Assembly (NCBI GenBank): GCA_000497125.2
Contig: CM035316.1
Coordinates: 1,614,001-1,678,000, forward strand
Source of the DNA: Spironucleus salmonicida
Taxonomy: Eukaryota > Fornicata > Diplomonadida > Hexamitidae
Reading direction: 5' to 3'
DNA length: 64,000 bases
Shown here: positions 1 through 13,262 of the stretch, piece by piece
How the letters are laid out: the number at the start of each line of letters is the position of its first letter
Numbering within the stretch: position 1 is the stretch's first letter
Program-made: the position numbers and the translations under genes
The notes under the pieces: generated by a model
Told to the model about the DNA's origin: nothing
The model's database searches: none
The model's input: only the letters and a program-made list of their open reading frames with translations

Positions 1-2252
1 TTCCTATAGAAATACAATAAGCTGATGCATATATTTAAAAACATTCGCGAGCTTTTAATATAGTTGATAATTTTAGTAGAAAATTAGGGTTAGAATCACC
101 TAAGATTAATTTAGGTGAAGTACAAATCGCTTAAAAGCGTGAAGCAATTAACATTAATGGAAAAATTGAATTAAAGCCAACAGTATTTGAACTACCAAAA
201 ACTTAAAATTTTGTTTATAGTAAAGATCCAAATGCATATGTTCGAGACTAAGAAGACTAATTAGACTTACTAGATAATAGAATTCCACTCAGAGTAGTGT
301 AGGTACAAGAATATTAAGAAGCTGTTAAGTAAAAGAGCTTAGAAAAAAGTAAAAAAGTTATTGAAACCCAAGGGACAAGAAAAACAACCATTGTAACTCA
401 TAAAAATTACAAATAAGATCATTTGGATTTTGCAGTTAATAGTACATTTTTAGATAAAACATCGGAAAGAATGCTAAAAAACGTTTAAAAGATCAGTAAC
501 CATTAGTATTTTGTAGATGGTAAATGTCGATGCGCATGTCATAAAGATGAAAATCCTAGCAGAAGAATTTGTGACATATGTTTATGTAAGTTGTAAAAAG
601 ATGACTCAATAGAATTAGAAGTTGCACAATAAGTACAATCTAATAATTTACTCAAAAATACAAATCTACCTTTATATGTTTCTAAAACTTATAATTAAAA
701 CATCCTTAATATTGATGGTAGACTAACAAATAATCAGGTTATTAACCTAATCCATCACTAATAATCGTAAATGAACCCTGACGAAAAAATTCTTTTCATT
801 GCTAAATAGTAAGAATTTTTGGCAGATAAGACATGGTCTCCAAAACTTCGCTCTGATATCGCCCCAAAATAAAAACCGTAAGAACTAGAGGTTAAAATAT
901 AGAACGCTCACTTACTATCCACCGACAGTGCTTTATTTAATGTAGACTAAATGAGTCTTTAAGGCAATATCGATATGGCTAATAAGAATATGCTTGAAGC
1001 CAGTAAAGTGTTAGTAACAGAAAATATAAATAATATCCATTAAGAGAGAAGAAATTTAAGAAGTGAAGAAGAGGTATTGAGAAAAAAAATATAAAGAGTT
1101 GTTGATAATAAATAAATACTAGAAAGTAGAAAAACAGAGCTTTCTGGAGTTTTTAAAATCGTTAATGAGAGCATTCTGAAGGCTAGTCAATCACCTTAAG
1201 AACCATACAAACATTATATTCCTCCTATTCTAAGAACAATAGATAATTCATAGTCTCTTAAAATATAAGATTTAAATAAGAAAAAATAAATAAAAGCTAA
1301 CTATTTAAAAGCAGGAAAGAGATAAGAGTAGTATGCAGATTTATATTAAACACCATAAATAGAACTATAAAGGGAAGACGATAATCAATAAGATTTTAGC
1401 GGATATCAATCTATGAATTTTGACGATTAAATAATTATATAAAGCAATGGTTCATTGTCTTAAAATTAATAATAAAGTTCAGTATCTAATTCAGCACACA
1501 CTTCTTGTCAGCCCTCTTTTGTAGAATAATAATTTTCATCGGAGTAGAACGATAGTATATTTCTAGATAGTTCAACCCACTAATCATAAAACATGGAGTT
1601 AGATGATACATCAACGCGGCCGGAATAATCATAATCTGTATAAGAAACGTAAAAATAAGAATAGTCTTAGTCTATTCGGAGTAGTAAGTAAGATACAGAT
1701 TTGGATTCTCAACAGGGTAATACTAATTCAGAATATGAGTCCGGGTATGATACTGGGTATGGTTCTGGATACGATTCTGGATATGGCTCTAAAACAGGGT
1801 ATTAATCAGGACCCGAACACTCATAATTTTCTCAAAATTTCTCTGATGCAACTCCTTAGGTAAAACAAAATAATTAAAAACTGGTACCATAGAAAAATTC
1901 AGAACTTCCTCCATATATTCCATCTAATAGGGCGGATTCTCCATTGAAAAAAGGCCCAAAACCTAAATATATGTAACCTAGAACAATAGATAGAGTTTCT
2001 AAGACCAAACACGACGAAGTTATTGATATTAAAAAGTTGAAAGAGCAAGAAAAATTCAAATTGTTGGTTGCAGATCCTACGCTACCATAGCTTACATAAA
2101 AGTAGTTCTAGAAAGCGCTATCTAAGGCATATACTCGTCTAGATAATCTAAACGAGTACGTTGAATTGAACATTATCTATGGCGACGATAAGGTAAATTT
2201 CAACGATTACACAAACCTCAGACACAAGCACGTGAAATCATCAATGAAGTGA
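1..2252 (+). CDS. 5'-truncated Gln/Ser-rich protein with a Cys-rich motif
   Basis: The frame is open from the window edge to TGA at 2250, giving 749 visible residues; the start lies outside the window. I do not recognise the family. About 170 residues in there is a compact Cys/His cluster (CRCACH, then CDICLC about 10 residues later) that could bind a metal. The middle is charged and likely helical. Around 1360-1860 it turns into a low-complexity tract rich in Gln, Ser and acidic residues with short Gly-Tyr repeats. The last 150 residues look folded again. Most glutamines are TAA or TAG. The stop sits in the context AAG TGA, 68 bp before the FEN1 start. Function unknown; a cytoskeletal or flagellar role is only a guess. 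Confidence 0.75.
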
Positions 2253-2320
2253 CTCAATTCCCCATTTTTCACCAGAAATCAACATCCTTCCAGACCCTCC
2301 AAAGCACCCCCTCCACTTTA

Positions 2321-3361
2321 ATGGGTATCAAAGACCTGTTTAAGCTGCTGCAATCCCACGCACCAACGGCAGTCCAGCCTTCCTCAACCCAGAATTTTGT
2401 GAACCAAAAGGTCGCAATCGACGCGTCTGTCCTTCTGTACCAGTTTCTGACGACAATCGTCACGCGCGACGGCCAGCCGCTCACGAACAGCAAGAACGAG
2501 CCAACATCGCACATCATAGGGATCATTTCACGCTGTACGCGACTCGCGGAGGCCGGGGTGAAGCCGATTTTCGTGTTCGACGGCGCGGCCGGCGACGCTA
2601 AAAGCGGTGAGCTCCTGAAGCGCAAAGAAGCGAAAAAGCGAAATTCGGAGAAGGCCGAAAAAGCTAAAGAGGAGGGGAATGTTTCCGAGGCGCTCAAGTA
2701 CGCAAAGCGAGCCGTTCGCGTGACCCCCGAAATCGGGGCGCAGGCGATTAAGCTGCTGGAGCTAATGGGCATTCCGTGCGTGCGCGCAGACGGCGAGGCC
2801 GAAATTTTGTGCGTCCAAATGGCGAAATCTGGGCTCTGCTCGGCGGTCGCTAGCAGCGACCTTGACGTCGTGGCGCACCAGTGCCCGCTCTTCGTCAAGA
2901 ACATCGGAACCGACAAGGAAGTGGTGCAAATTGAATTCGCAAAGGTACTGTCGGAGCTCAATATGGAGCCTGAGAAATTCGTCGATCTGTGCATCCTCAT
3001 GGGCTGTGATTACACGGATACGATTCCTGGCGTGGGAGTGAAAACTGCGTTCAATTTGATGCAAAAATACAACAGCATTGACGAGATACTTGAAAGTGGG
3101 TTTGGCGAGAAAATTGAGGATCTAGAGGGTTATTTGAAGAGCGTTGCTATTGCGCGGGAAATATTTTTTTCGACAAATGAATTAAAAATTGATTTGGGGC
3201 TCAAATTTTCAGCGCCAAAAGAGAAAGAATTAGTTGCGTTTTTAGTTGATGAGATGCAATTTGACGTTAATAACGCTAAACAGAAAATTACAAAATATAT
3301 AAACTCAAAAAAATCAATTAAATAAACTACACTAAGTGGGTTTATTAAGAAGATAAAGTGA
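2321..3361 (+). CDS. FEN1: Flap endonuclease 1
   Basis: FEN1 removes 5' flaps during Okazaki fragment maturation and repair, working with PCNA in the nucleus. The 346-residue protein starts at the conserved MGIKDL (2321), not at the upstream in-frame ATG at 2249. The metal-binding acids are present: D34 (AIDAS), D87 (FVFDG), E159/E161 (DGEAE), D180/D182 (SSDLD) and D233 (CDYTD). Under the standard code it would stop at a TAA (3323), but TAR=Gln adds QTTLSGFI KKIK: a PCNA-interacting box (Q335, L338, F341) whose first residue is that TAA. The first 800 bp are GC-rich and use only CAA/CAG for Gln, unlike the neighbours; the last 250 bp are AT-rich. The stop directly abuts the stop of the convergent gene at 3362. 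Confidence 0.95.
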
Positions 3362-3742
3362 TCAGTCTATGTGTTTTTTTCCTTAAAAATGTTTGTATAG
3401 CTTTTCAAACCTGAGATAATCGGCAGGTTTATCTGCGATTCTCTCAATTATATATGATTAAGAGGAAGACCAATTTGAAGCCAGGACCATAAAAGTTTAT
3501 TCTAAATCGAGTGATGTGAGAAAATCTTTGTCGAAAAGATCATAAATCACTTTTTACTTTGATTTTTCTTAATTAAATATTAGTATAATTTATTGTTTCA
3601 ATGAAAATGCAAAATGTAATGGTATAATGTTTTGATCAATAGAATTTATATTTAATAATTATATTATAAAACTAAATGATACTAAGATATCTTCAACCAA
3701 TAGTTAATTGAATAACTGGGTAGCAGTCACAAATACTTTCAT
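3362..3742 (-). CDS. Small hypothetical protein, convergent with FEN1
   Basis: A 126-residue frame read with TAR=Gln, from ATG at 3742 to TGA at 3364-3362. I do not recognise it. The first half is hydrophobic with Ile/Leu/Phe-rich stretches. The second half has normal soluble composition with helix-like segments (VIYDLFDKDF, IIERIADKPADYLRF). Its stop codon touches that of FEN1 with no base between, a gene-end arrangement repeated across the window. No signal peptide is clear. The natural composition of the C-terminal half makes a real gene more likely than a chance frame, but the N-terminal extent is less certain. Confidence 0.55.
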
Positions 3743-3910
3743 TTTTTACTTTTACTTGTATTATATATAATACGATGAATAGAATTTTTAAAAAGTATAC
3801 GTATATATCAATTATTTTAAGTTGAACCTAAGTATTTGTTTAATACTGTCATATTCTAATTGTAAAATCGAGTGAATAAGATATAATTTATTATTAAAAT
3901 ATTACAACTT

Positions 3911-4210
3911 ATGCAATACGGTAAGGCAATCCTATGTAATCCTAGTCACAAAGACTACATGACTTTATTAAAATTTGTATGTGTAAATAAATATATAAAT
4001 TATAATTGCATAGCATTTAATAAATGTAAATGTGTATTCTATATATTTTTTACTACATGTTGTGAATTTAATCTTACCAAAACAATCTAAATTTATAGCA
4101 AGATAATATTTTCTATATCCTCGGTATCTAGAAAACGTATCTTTTAATTTTCTGTAATAATATATTTATAGCTTAGTAAATCTATATCCTAAAGTAAAGA
4201 TAATAAGTGA
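3911..4210 (+). CDS. Possible small Cys-containing protein
   Basis: A 99-residue frame from ATG at 3911 to TGA at 4208. It is unrecognised. It has about seven cysteines, including CKCVFYIFF and TTCC, and ends in a basic Ser/Ile-rich stretch. The stop reads AAG TGA A, which matches the stop/poly(A)-signal context of surrounding genes. In this AT-rich DNA with a single stop codon, open frames of this size occur by chance, so it is tentative. The flanking stretches 3743-3910 and 4211-4479 show nothing I can support. Confidence 0.35.
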
Positions 4211-4479
4211 AATATATAAGATCATTAATTTATTTTTAGGATATTACCATCGTGTAATTAACAAGATAACTTATGTACAATAACTTTAATATGTGAACTA
4301 AATAGTATTAATTTTATTACAAGTAAAATCTAAAAATTACATCTATTAATTTATTATTAACTTAACAATATAAAAGCTCCAACATAAATATTTACCGTGA
4401 ATCCTTCTGTTAATAAAGATTATTAACAAGATATTAATAAAAGAAGGTTATAATGTATAAATATCACTTAATTTATGCA

Positions 4480-6444
4480 TCACTCATGCTAGATTTGTTA
4501 AGATATCCTGCTTTACCTTGTAGTGTTTACCATTTCATCTGTAATATTCATGGTATCTACTCTTGTTAGTCTAGCACAATCCTCTTACTAATTTTATTAG
4601 AACTACGCAGCTACTTTCATTTCCATCCTCTCATTCATACTAAGTAATACTGGTACATATCGTGTGGCCAAAAGATCTTCACAATTTGTTGCTTATTAAT
4701 TATCTAATCTCAATAGACCCCAGATAAATCTGCGTATTATTTCAACAGATTATACCCAAATACCATACCATACATGACTAGTATCTGGAGAGTCATAAAA
4801 TACTGGAATTACCCATGTAAATCTAGTAATAATATCAAATAACAATATTAGCACAACCTAATAAACTTAAAATGATGATGGCCGCCTTAATATAATTTTA
4901 TTTTTCCATTTCTCGGGTGATTATTTGAATGCTCTACCACCTGTTCCGCCACTAAAACATGAAAAATCTTCAAATATATCCCAATATAACTTAAAAATTG
5001 TCTCAAATAACTTTATACAAATAATTATCCAATATGCAGGTTTGTTTGAACTAATAATCTCAATAACTATTAAATTACTTGGTATGCTAATTAGATATTT
5101 CATTAAATTAACTATATGAGGATAAAATAACTTTGTATCAATAAATCTTCTGACTTATTAAATTATGCGTATAACATTTGGAATATTTATACCAACAAAA
5201 ACTAGATAATCCGGAGCATACTATAATGATACTATTTAAATAAAATCTGAGATAACACCTGTCATTGAGGTGAAAATATCTGCTATAAAAAATAAAGGAA
5301 AAGTAACCCTATGTAGCCAAGGTGTTAATAGCTTATAATTTATAATAAATACAAACCTAGCTATCTGACTATGACCTGTTTAAATTCTTACTAATTAATA
5401 TAACTAGTATAAAAATAAAAAATAAAACGGAAACGCAACCCAATAGATTGCACTAAGCTAATCAGCAATAAATAATATAGCTTGGCTAAATGGTAATGGT
5501 ACTTTATAACTATTTTATGTAACTGAAGTCGTTGTAGAAAATATCCCTATTAAAGACACAAAAAATAATACTACAAAAGCTAAATAGTAAGTTTTTCTAT
5601 ATCCATTTGTTACCTTTGATGCAGGAAGTTCCATTATAAAAATATAATTAATTTTCTTATATTCAAATATAGAAATCATTGTCGCTAATCCAAAAATAAG
5701 CACAAATAATATTAAATAAAATCTCAAAATTAAATTAGATATATCAGGCATATCATATTATGTCCCTTCAAACAGTTAAATATCAATATAACACATAAAA
5801 AATATAATAGACACGCCTAGTACAAAACCAAATTAAATCGAGGTCTTATTTCTAATCTTTGTAATATTTTAAGATGATAATTAGTAATTTTATAATAGCT
5901 TTCGAGCAGTTTTTATATCAGGTAGTGAATGTAGATGCATAAATGCAATTTATAGTTTTGTTTACGCTGCATCTATTAAGGAATTATCATTAATACGAGA
6001 CGTTAATAAAACTTAGTCAATATTTATATTTAATGCTATATTTGAGTTCTTTTTGTATTTTTTGTAAATTTTACGAAACCCTATAGCATTAAGTGAGCCA
6101 TAACTTTATACCATGTTTAAAGATTTAAATAACTCTTGACAGTTTTATGAAATTGTATGAGAATATTTTTAAGAATTTTTAGTACCAGCTATCAATTAAA
6201 CTTAAAAAAATAAATCTTATACAAGACCTTCCTATTTTATTAATACAGTAGAATAAAAATCTTAGACTTTGTGAAGATTTTAATTGAAAATAAATTCAAA
6301 ATGTTCTGCAAGCCTCTATAAGCTAATATTATCATTCTAATTTGATGTCATTGAGTCTATAATAATCTTTAGCTAATCATACTCCATATATTATGATGCC
6401 CATTCTGGTACTAAGTTTTCTTTGAGTTGTTCTCCAAATTTCAT
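4480..6444 (-). CDS. XPR1: SPX-EXS phosphate exporter (XPR1/SYG1 family)
   Basis: This 654-residue membrane protein has the XPR1/SYG1 layout. The N-terminal SPX domain runs over residues 1 to about 180, starting MKFGEQLKENLVPEW and containing GFRKIYKK, the Lys-rich helix that binds inositol pyrophosphates. Several hydrophobic segments follow, then the EXS domain (about 370-590) with HRV..FFIADIFTS, RIIQQVRRFIDTK and EIIRRFIWGLLRLDNQQ. The family exports inorganic phosphate, gated by SPX ligand binding; that role is inferred from family. Domain order and length match eukaryotic homologues. The start is the only Met preceding the SPX consensus. It lies 34 bp downstream of the REEP gene on the same strand. 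Confidence 0.92.
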
Positions 6445-6478
6445 TTGAATTAAAAACAATTATAATATAATTAAAATA

Positions 6479-6907
6479 TCATTCAAATCTAACAAATTTT
6501 TAACCAAGAGGAGTTTTTCTTAATGGAGTTAACAACGATTCATTGATTGTACTACCTACGTCTATAACTAGTGTTTTACTTTTTTATATAGCAGCTTTTC
6601 TATATTCTTAATCCTCAACAACACTAACAGCAACCTCTACATAAGGCTATATGAACTTTTGATATATAAACTCAGATCCTCTAGACTAAATCAGCCATAT
6701 TAGCAAATAGAATTTGAAAACCATATAAAAAGGAACATAAACAATAAATCCAAACGTTTTTTCTAAGACTAAAAATAAACCATAAATAGCCCAATAAGTA
6801 AGTAGGGGCTTTGATAGTTTTCGCTTTTATAGAAATTTTACAGATCTATACATAGGTATGATCAATGCATAGATTTACTAAATATAGAAAGGCATTTTTT
6901 CAATCAT
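6479..6907 (-). CDS. REEP/TB2/HVA22 family ER-shaping protein
   Basis: A 142-residue protein matching the TB2/DP1/HVA22 (Yop1/REEP) family, which inserts hairpins into ER membranes to curve tubules. Visible signatures are the TYWAIYGLFL segment, followed by FGFIVYVPFYMVFKFYLLIW, then SRGSEFIYQKFIQPY, in the order expected for the family. The hydrophobic hairpins lie at about residues 38-85, and the C-terminal 50 residues are soluble. The family is usually 130-190 residues, so this is a minimal full-length form. It starts 54 bp from the divergent CDP-DAG synthase gene, so the two share a short AT-rich promoter region. Confidence 0.85.
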
Positions 6908-6961
6908 TTTAGCGATATATTGTATAATTACTAAATAAATAAGTTGCTTTCACTTTAAATT

Positions 6962-7777
6962 ATGTCATTCACGTAAAGAATAATATCTTCTATCGCTATG
7001 GGAGTAATCCTGATTGTATCTATATATTACTAACGAATAGGGTTAATAACCTTAATGATTTGCTCATAGTTGATGATTATACACGAAATTTCATCAATTC
7101 CTATTTCTAGTCAATTTTTTAAACTCAGAGAATTGATTGGGGCGGTTTCTTTGGCTATTTTTACATCATCATTATTTATTGAATAGTATTTACCCGCTTT
7201 GATTGCAGTTATTATATTTTCTTTCATTAGTTTAACCATAATTTTTTCATTGAAAGGATCACCAGCTAATTGCCTTGCTACTTTCGTCAGATTTCTTCTC
7301 AATTCATTTATTTCTGGAATTCTCATAACAATTGGTCATTTTCTTATTCTTAATTAACCAACTTTGTTTTTAACGTAACTATTTCTTGTAATTATCAATG
7401 ATTCTTTTGCATATTTTTGTGGAAAACTCTTTGGAAAGCATAAACTTATTACTCTTTCGCCATCTAAGACCTGGGAAGGTTTCGTTGGTGGGGGAGTATT
7501 CACATTATGTTTAGCAAAACCTGTATATTTAGTCTGTAATTTAATGATCTAAGCAGATTAATAATTGCTTGAAGTAGTTGCTGTTTAGGCTATTTTTGTT
7601 GCTACAGTTGCACCAATAGGTGGATTTTTTGGGTCATTAGTAAAAAGAAGTTGTGGAATACAAGATTTTGGAAAGGTTATTCCTGGACATGGTGGGTTTT
7701 TGGATAGGTTAGATTGCCAAATTTTGACTTTCTCAGTTAGCTATTTTGCGTGGTGTGCTTTGGCGTTTAATGAATGA
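6962..7777 (+). CDS. CDS1: CDP-diacylglycerol synthase (phosphatidate cytidylyltransferase)
   Basis: It makes CDP-diacylglycerol from CTP and phosphatidic acid, the entry to phosphatidylinositol synthesis, in the ER membrane. The 271-residue protein carries the family motifs: [10 protein letters not shown] at about 165, the lipid signature around PIGGFFGS, and [18 protein letters not shown] near 230, with the catalytic Asp residues intact. About seven hydrophobic segments precede and separate these. It is much shorter than the animal and yeast enzymes (about 450) because the N-terminal soluble extension is missing and the loops are short. The start at 6962 is the first Met after the promoter gap. 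An opposite-strand 71-codon frame at 7111-7326 is a shadow of this gene. Confidence 0.93.
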
Positions 7778-7867
7778 TGGATTTGAATATTTCATAAGAT
7801 TCACAAGTTTATTTGTTTTAAAAGTAAATAAATATTATAATATTTATTTAGAGATTATTATTTTAGA

Positions 7868-9274
<1,407 letters not shown>

Positions 9275-9326
9275 TTTTTAATACTTGATGTATATTAATA
9301 TATAAATTTATTTTCCATTCCCTTTA

Positions 9327-10475
9327 ATGAACATCGACAAAGCGCGTAGAGAAGCTGCCAGGCAAATTCTTGACACATTCCAATCTCACGGAGTCGAGAT
9401 CAAGAAATAGGCACTCTAAGAGAAAATATCACACATCAAAGGTACGTCACTAGCTACATTTACGAAAAATATCTCAAAATACGTATCAATTAATCCAAAA
9501 ACACAGTCAGTTCCAACATCTATAGAATTCTTCTAGCATTAAATACTTTTAGGAGCGAAATCTGGTGAAATTCTTGTTTATAATACTGAAAATCTGTAGC
9601 AAACATAACACATTGATGCAGCTCCTCAGTTACGAGGACCACACTCCTAAAGAAAACATGATTTCGCAAAAATGAAAAAACGAGTCAATCTTCCTATTTC
9701 TCTTTCACATTCTGGGGCGGTTTTAGATATTTCTGCAGGTTTGAGAACATTTATTTCAATTGGAAAAGATTGTATTGGTAATGTTCGGGATGCAAATTTC
9801 AATTCTCTTTTCACGTTTTGCTGTGACGCATAGATATCATCAGTTTGTGCTTCTGAGGAAAACATAGTCATCGCGGATGGGGTTAAGATACGTGTTTTTG
9901 CAGCAAAGGAGGGCGCTGAGCTTTTTACTCTATTTGGTCCTACTGAAGTTATTAATAGTGTTAGAGCAGTTCCTAGAACAAATAGTGTGATTGCAGCCAG
10001 TGAAGATGGTAGTTTACGATATTTCTCATTAATTGAATAGAGTTAGTTAATTTATGATGCAAAAAGCCCTTTATACGACTGTGGGGCCTTAAATGCAAAT
10101 CTATTTGTCTGCTGCGGACCAAAAGGAGTATTTTTATTTAGCAATGAAAAGAAAAATGCAATTTGTTAGATTGAAACTACTGGGTGCTATAAAATTGCGT
10201 GTTTTGAAGGTATCAGCTGTTTTGCAGTTGGTGGTAAGGGATTCATAAAATTAATGTAGGTTATTGGTGATGATATTATTGAAATAGATTAATTTGATGT
10301 CATTGGTCATGTTAATGGTATGAGCATGGAAATTGTGAAAGATGAGTTATATTTAACTGCATGTGGCGGGAGAGAATAACCTAAAGATAGGTTAGATGTT
10401 GGAAATGAAAAGTCTTTTTTGGCGCTATGGAAGTTAGGTTCGGTCGAGATTAAAAAATTAGGAAGATTTTAATGA
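9327..10475 (+). CDS. WD40 beta-propeller protein, possibly Rrp9/U3-55K
   Basis: A 382-residue protein with an N-terminal helix (ARREAARQILDTFQ, like the helical entry of Rrp9) followed by degenerate WD40 blades: SAGLRTFISIGKD, NIVIADGVKIRVF, SVIAASEDGSLRYFS and, at the end, VIGHVNGMSMEI with TACGGRE. That ending matches Rrp9, where the last blade is followed by a GQEHR-like sequence. Rrp9 binds box B/C of the U3 snoRNA in the nucleolus. The presence of MPP10 8 kb away is not evidence by itself. Confidence that it is a propeller is high; the Rrp9 assignment is moderate. Opposite-strand frames inside it are shadows. Confidence 0.6.
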
Positions 10476-10528
10476 AGTATTGATTATTATATATATTATA
10501 GTCTAAATTAATTTTATCAGTCCTCTAA

Positions 10529-11269
10529 ATGTCAAAGTACGATTTCTCAACTACTACATTCTCAGATGAAGGAAGACTGCATCAAGTAGAATATGCTATT
10601 AAGGCCGTAGCTACAGCCCCTACTATTCTAGCGGTTAATTTTAATAGTTAAATTCTTATTGCCGCACATAAACGCATACCGGCACTTTTTGCATAAAAAA
10701 GAACTGAAAAGCTATTACAACTAGATAAATCCGTTTATATTGCAGTTTCTGGAGTTTTATCTGATGCTAATGTATTGATCGAAGAGGGTCGTCTCTTTGC
10801 TTAAGAGTATTTCCAAGAACGCGGATAGCGTGTACCACTTTAGAGACTTTCCGTACATATGGCTGATATTATGTAAACTGCTACTTAATATGGGGGACTT
10901 CGTCCATATGGTGTTGGTGCTCTACTTCTTGGAGCTGAGGGTATTTATTAAATTGATCCTTCTGGAAATGTTGCAAAATGGTAAGCTGCTGCAGTAGGTA
11001 AAGCATCAGGAGATGTAAATGCTAAAATAAAATAACTTATAAAAGATGGAATCACTGATGTAGCATAATTAAAAAAAATTGGGGTATAGTCTTTATCTAA
11101 AGGTGTGGAAAAAGAAGATTTAAACAAAAACGGTGTTGAATTAGCATTAATATCTTTCGATAAATATCAGGGCTCAATTGAATATATAAACGATGATGAA
11201 ATCGAGTAAATTTGTAAGCAAGTTATAGAGGATGGGGATAGAGAAGAGGATAACGAAAATAGTAAGTGA
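10529..11269 (+). CDS. 20S proteasome alpha subunit (PSMA4/alpha-3-like)
   Basis: A 246-residue alpha-type 20S subunit. The N-terminal YDFSTTTFSDEGRLHQVEYA is the alpha-subunit signature that forms the gate and H0 helix. ISGVLSDANVL and QYGGLRPYGVGALLLG follow, then DPSGN and W..AAVGKAS. The SDANVL segment resembles alpha-3 (PSMA4) most. It has no catalytic Thr, as expected for alpha subunits. The C-terminal tail is acidic. Length is normal (240-260). The TGA is in an AAG TGA TTC context and lies 9 bp from the stop of the convergent gene. Confidence 0.93.
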
Positions 11270-11278
11270 TTCATACTT

Positions 11279-13219
11279 TCATAAATATTCATAAACAAGA
11301 TCTTCAATTTCTTACTCAGTGTCTTAATTTTTATTAAAGAATTATGTATAATCTTTTAGTATTTCTTAAATAAGTTATAGATAAGTGGGTGATAAATCTC
11401 GTTTTTTAATAAATTATTTAATCAATTTCCAACTTTATGAATAATATTCGAAGAACCATGAGACAATCGCGATTTAAGCAATCTCATCTGAACTAAATGC
11501 TTACACTAATTCCTCTTGGTCGAAAAAGGATTCTATTGTAAATTTAATATTAGTAATAAACGGTATAAATACTTAAGTATTGTTTGAAATGATCAAAGAG
11601 ACTGAACTAGTTGAAAATATACGCAATTCTTAAGTAGATTACTTTAAAAAATCAAATATAGGTTACTTATATAACTTTATTTCTCTTTCTTTCAAAAAAT
11701 TAGATGTCATTTAATTTATATACTATATTTTAAAATAGTCTTTAACCCTACCAAAAGATGACTAATCCATAAATAATTTTGCCAAATTGTGAGTATAAAT
11801 AATATCTGAAGTTTAAATACCTTATACATCAATGAACTTATCAAAATCGGAGTATGTTTTTATTCTGAACTATTATTTCAATTAAATTGCCTGGGCATAT
11901 TTTAATATTACAAAAATATTTTTTAATTTTATATTATCAAAATATCTTGTCATACCAAAATACATAGTTTACTATAGATCAAAAGCATATACCGCTTATA
12001 GTTTATTCTTTAACGAAAGTTAAGATGTTTATTCTATTCTTTTTGATCGCAATAAATACTCTACCTAAAATAATTTCATAAACATATCAGAAAAAATATT
12101 AGTTTCATTTGTTAATATTTAATTACCCATTAATGGTTTATACAGAATATTATAAAAGAATACAAATTTTTAATCGTATAATAATTTCTTTATTTAGTCA
12201 TCTTTATTAATTTTAAATTTAGTTGTTATCGGAATAGTTTTTACCTATTACTACTGATATATGGTGGCAGTTACTAAATATATATAATCTTAAAGTTAAA
12301 CAATACATTACGATGATATTTACATTAAAATAAGAACAATTTCTTACTAAATATTTAATTTAAGAAACTGCATTGTCTTTTATTTATTTTTAATATCACA
12401 AAATGTTTGATATTACGTCATTAAATCATAATATGCGTCTATATCGATATCCTAAATTTAGTCTTCTATAATTTCCCGCTGGTCTGCTAATTATTAATTA
12501 ATAATAACTAATGAATATTATGCAAAAATATCCAAATTATCATATGCTGCTAAAACCTATTTCTCGAAATTAGCTTCACTATTTTAATTCAAATATAATA
12601 AATTTATTTGCCAAGCTATATCTGAACACTTTATTAACCGTAGTAAATATTCTACTTGCTCATTTCGTTCTAATTCAGTTTAAAAGAGCTATTACAATAT
12701 TTAGTAATGACTAATAAGTTCTAGCTATACATCTGTTGTGAGTTAATCTTTAGAATAAAAACTAGCATAATCAAATTAGACACCAGATATAGATTTATTA
12801 ATCATAAAAACATAACTAATAATATCGAGATAAGTAATAACACTCTTTTACCATGACCAAATTAAGTAACGAGTTAAATTTATAGAAAAAATAATTTATT
12901 TATGTTCATTTGTAATATAAAATGTAGATTCTGAAGTAAATACTCGAGAGGCAGCTGTAAGATAATGTTTAACCAAACTATTTTATTAAAAATGCAAGAA
13001 AAATGCAGATTATAAATTTTCAATCATCGTTTAATATTTTGTTTTTTCATCAAAAATTAATAATGGATTGAGCTAAGTATGAATCGAAAACAACGGGATA
13101 ATTCGAACAAACTTAAGTAATAATGCAGAGAACTCATTAAATACGTAAGGATTTGTTTATGGTTACGACAAATAAGGCATAAGCTATGAAATAATCTCTT
13201 CCAAAAATTAAATATCCAT
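11279..13219 (-). CDS. Large helical protein of unknown function
   Basis: A 646-residue open frame, from the only Met after an upstream TGA to TGA at 11281-11279. It is not recognised. It appears almost entirely alpha-helical with no transmembrane segment, no low complexity and few charged repeats, like a helical solenoid (for example an intraflagellar transport, nucleoporin or tethering subunit). The C-terminus is acidic (EQEIEDLVYEYL). The gene is convergent with the proteasome subunit and lies 43 bp downstream of another minus-strand gene. Real coding is supported by the length: no TGA over 1.9 kb, while the opposite strand is broken in all frames. Confidence 0.75.
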
Positions 13220-13262
13220 TTATTAAAAACTTATTACTATTATGCAAAAATAATAATATAAT

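Noticed and set aside
2249-2320. Upstream ATG of the FEN1 frame adding 24 residues
   Set aside because: FEN1 proteins begin MGI-x-x-L and the N-terminal Gly is structurally required. The added residues overlap the end of the previous gene.
7111-7326. A 71-codon minus-strand frame ending in TGA
   Set aside because: It is antisense to CDP-diacylglycerol synthase, whose conserved sequence covers the region.
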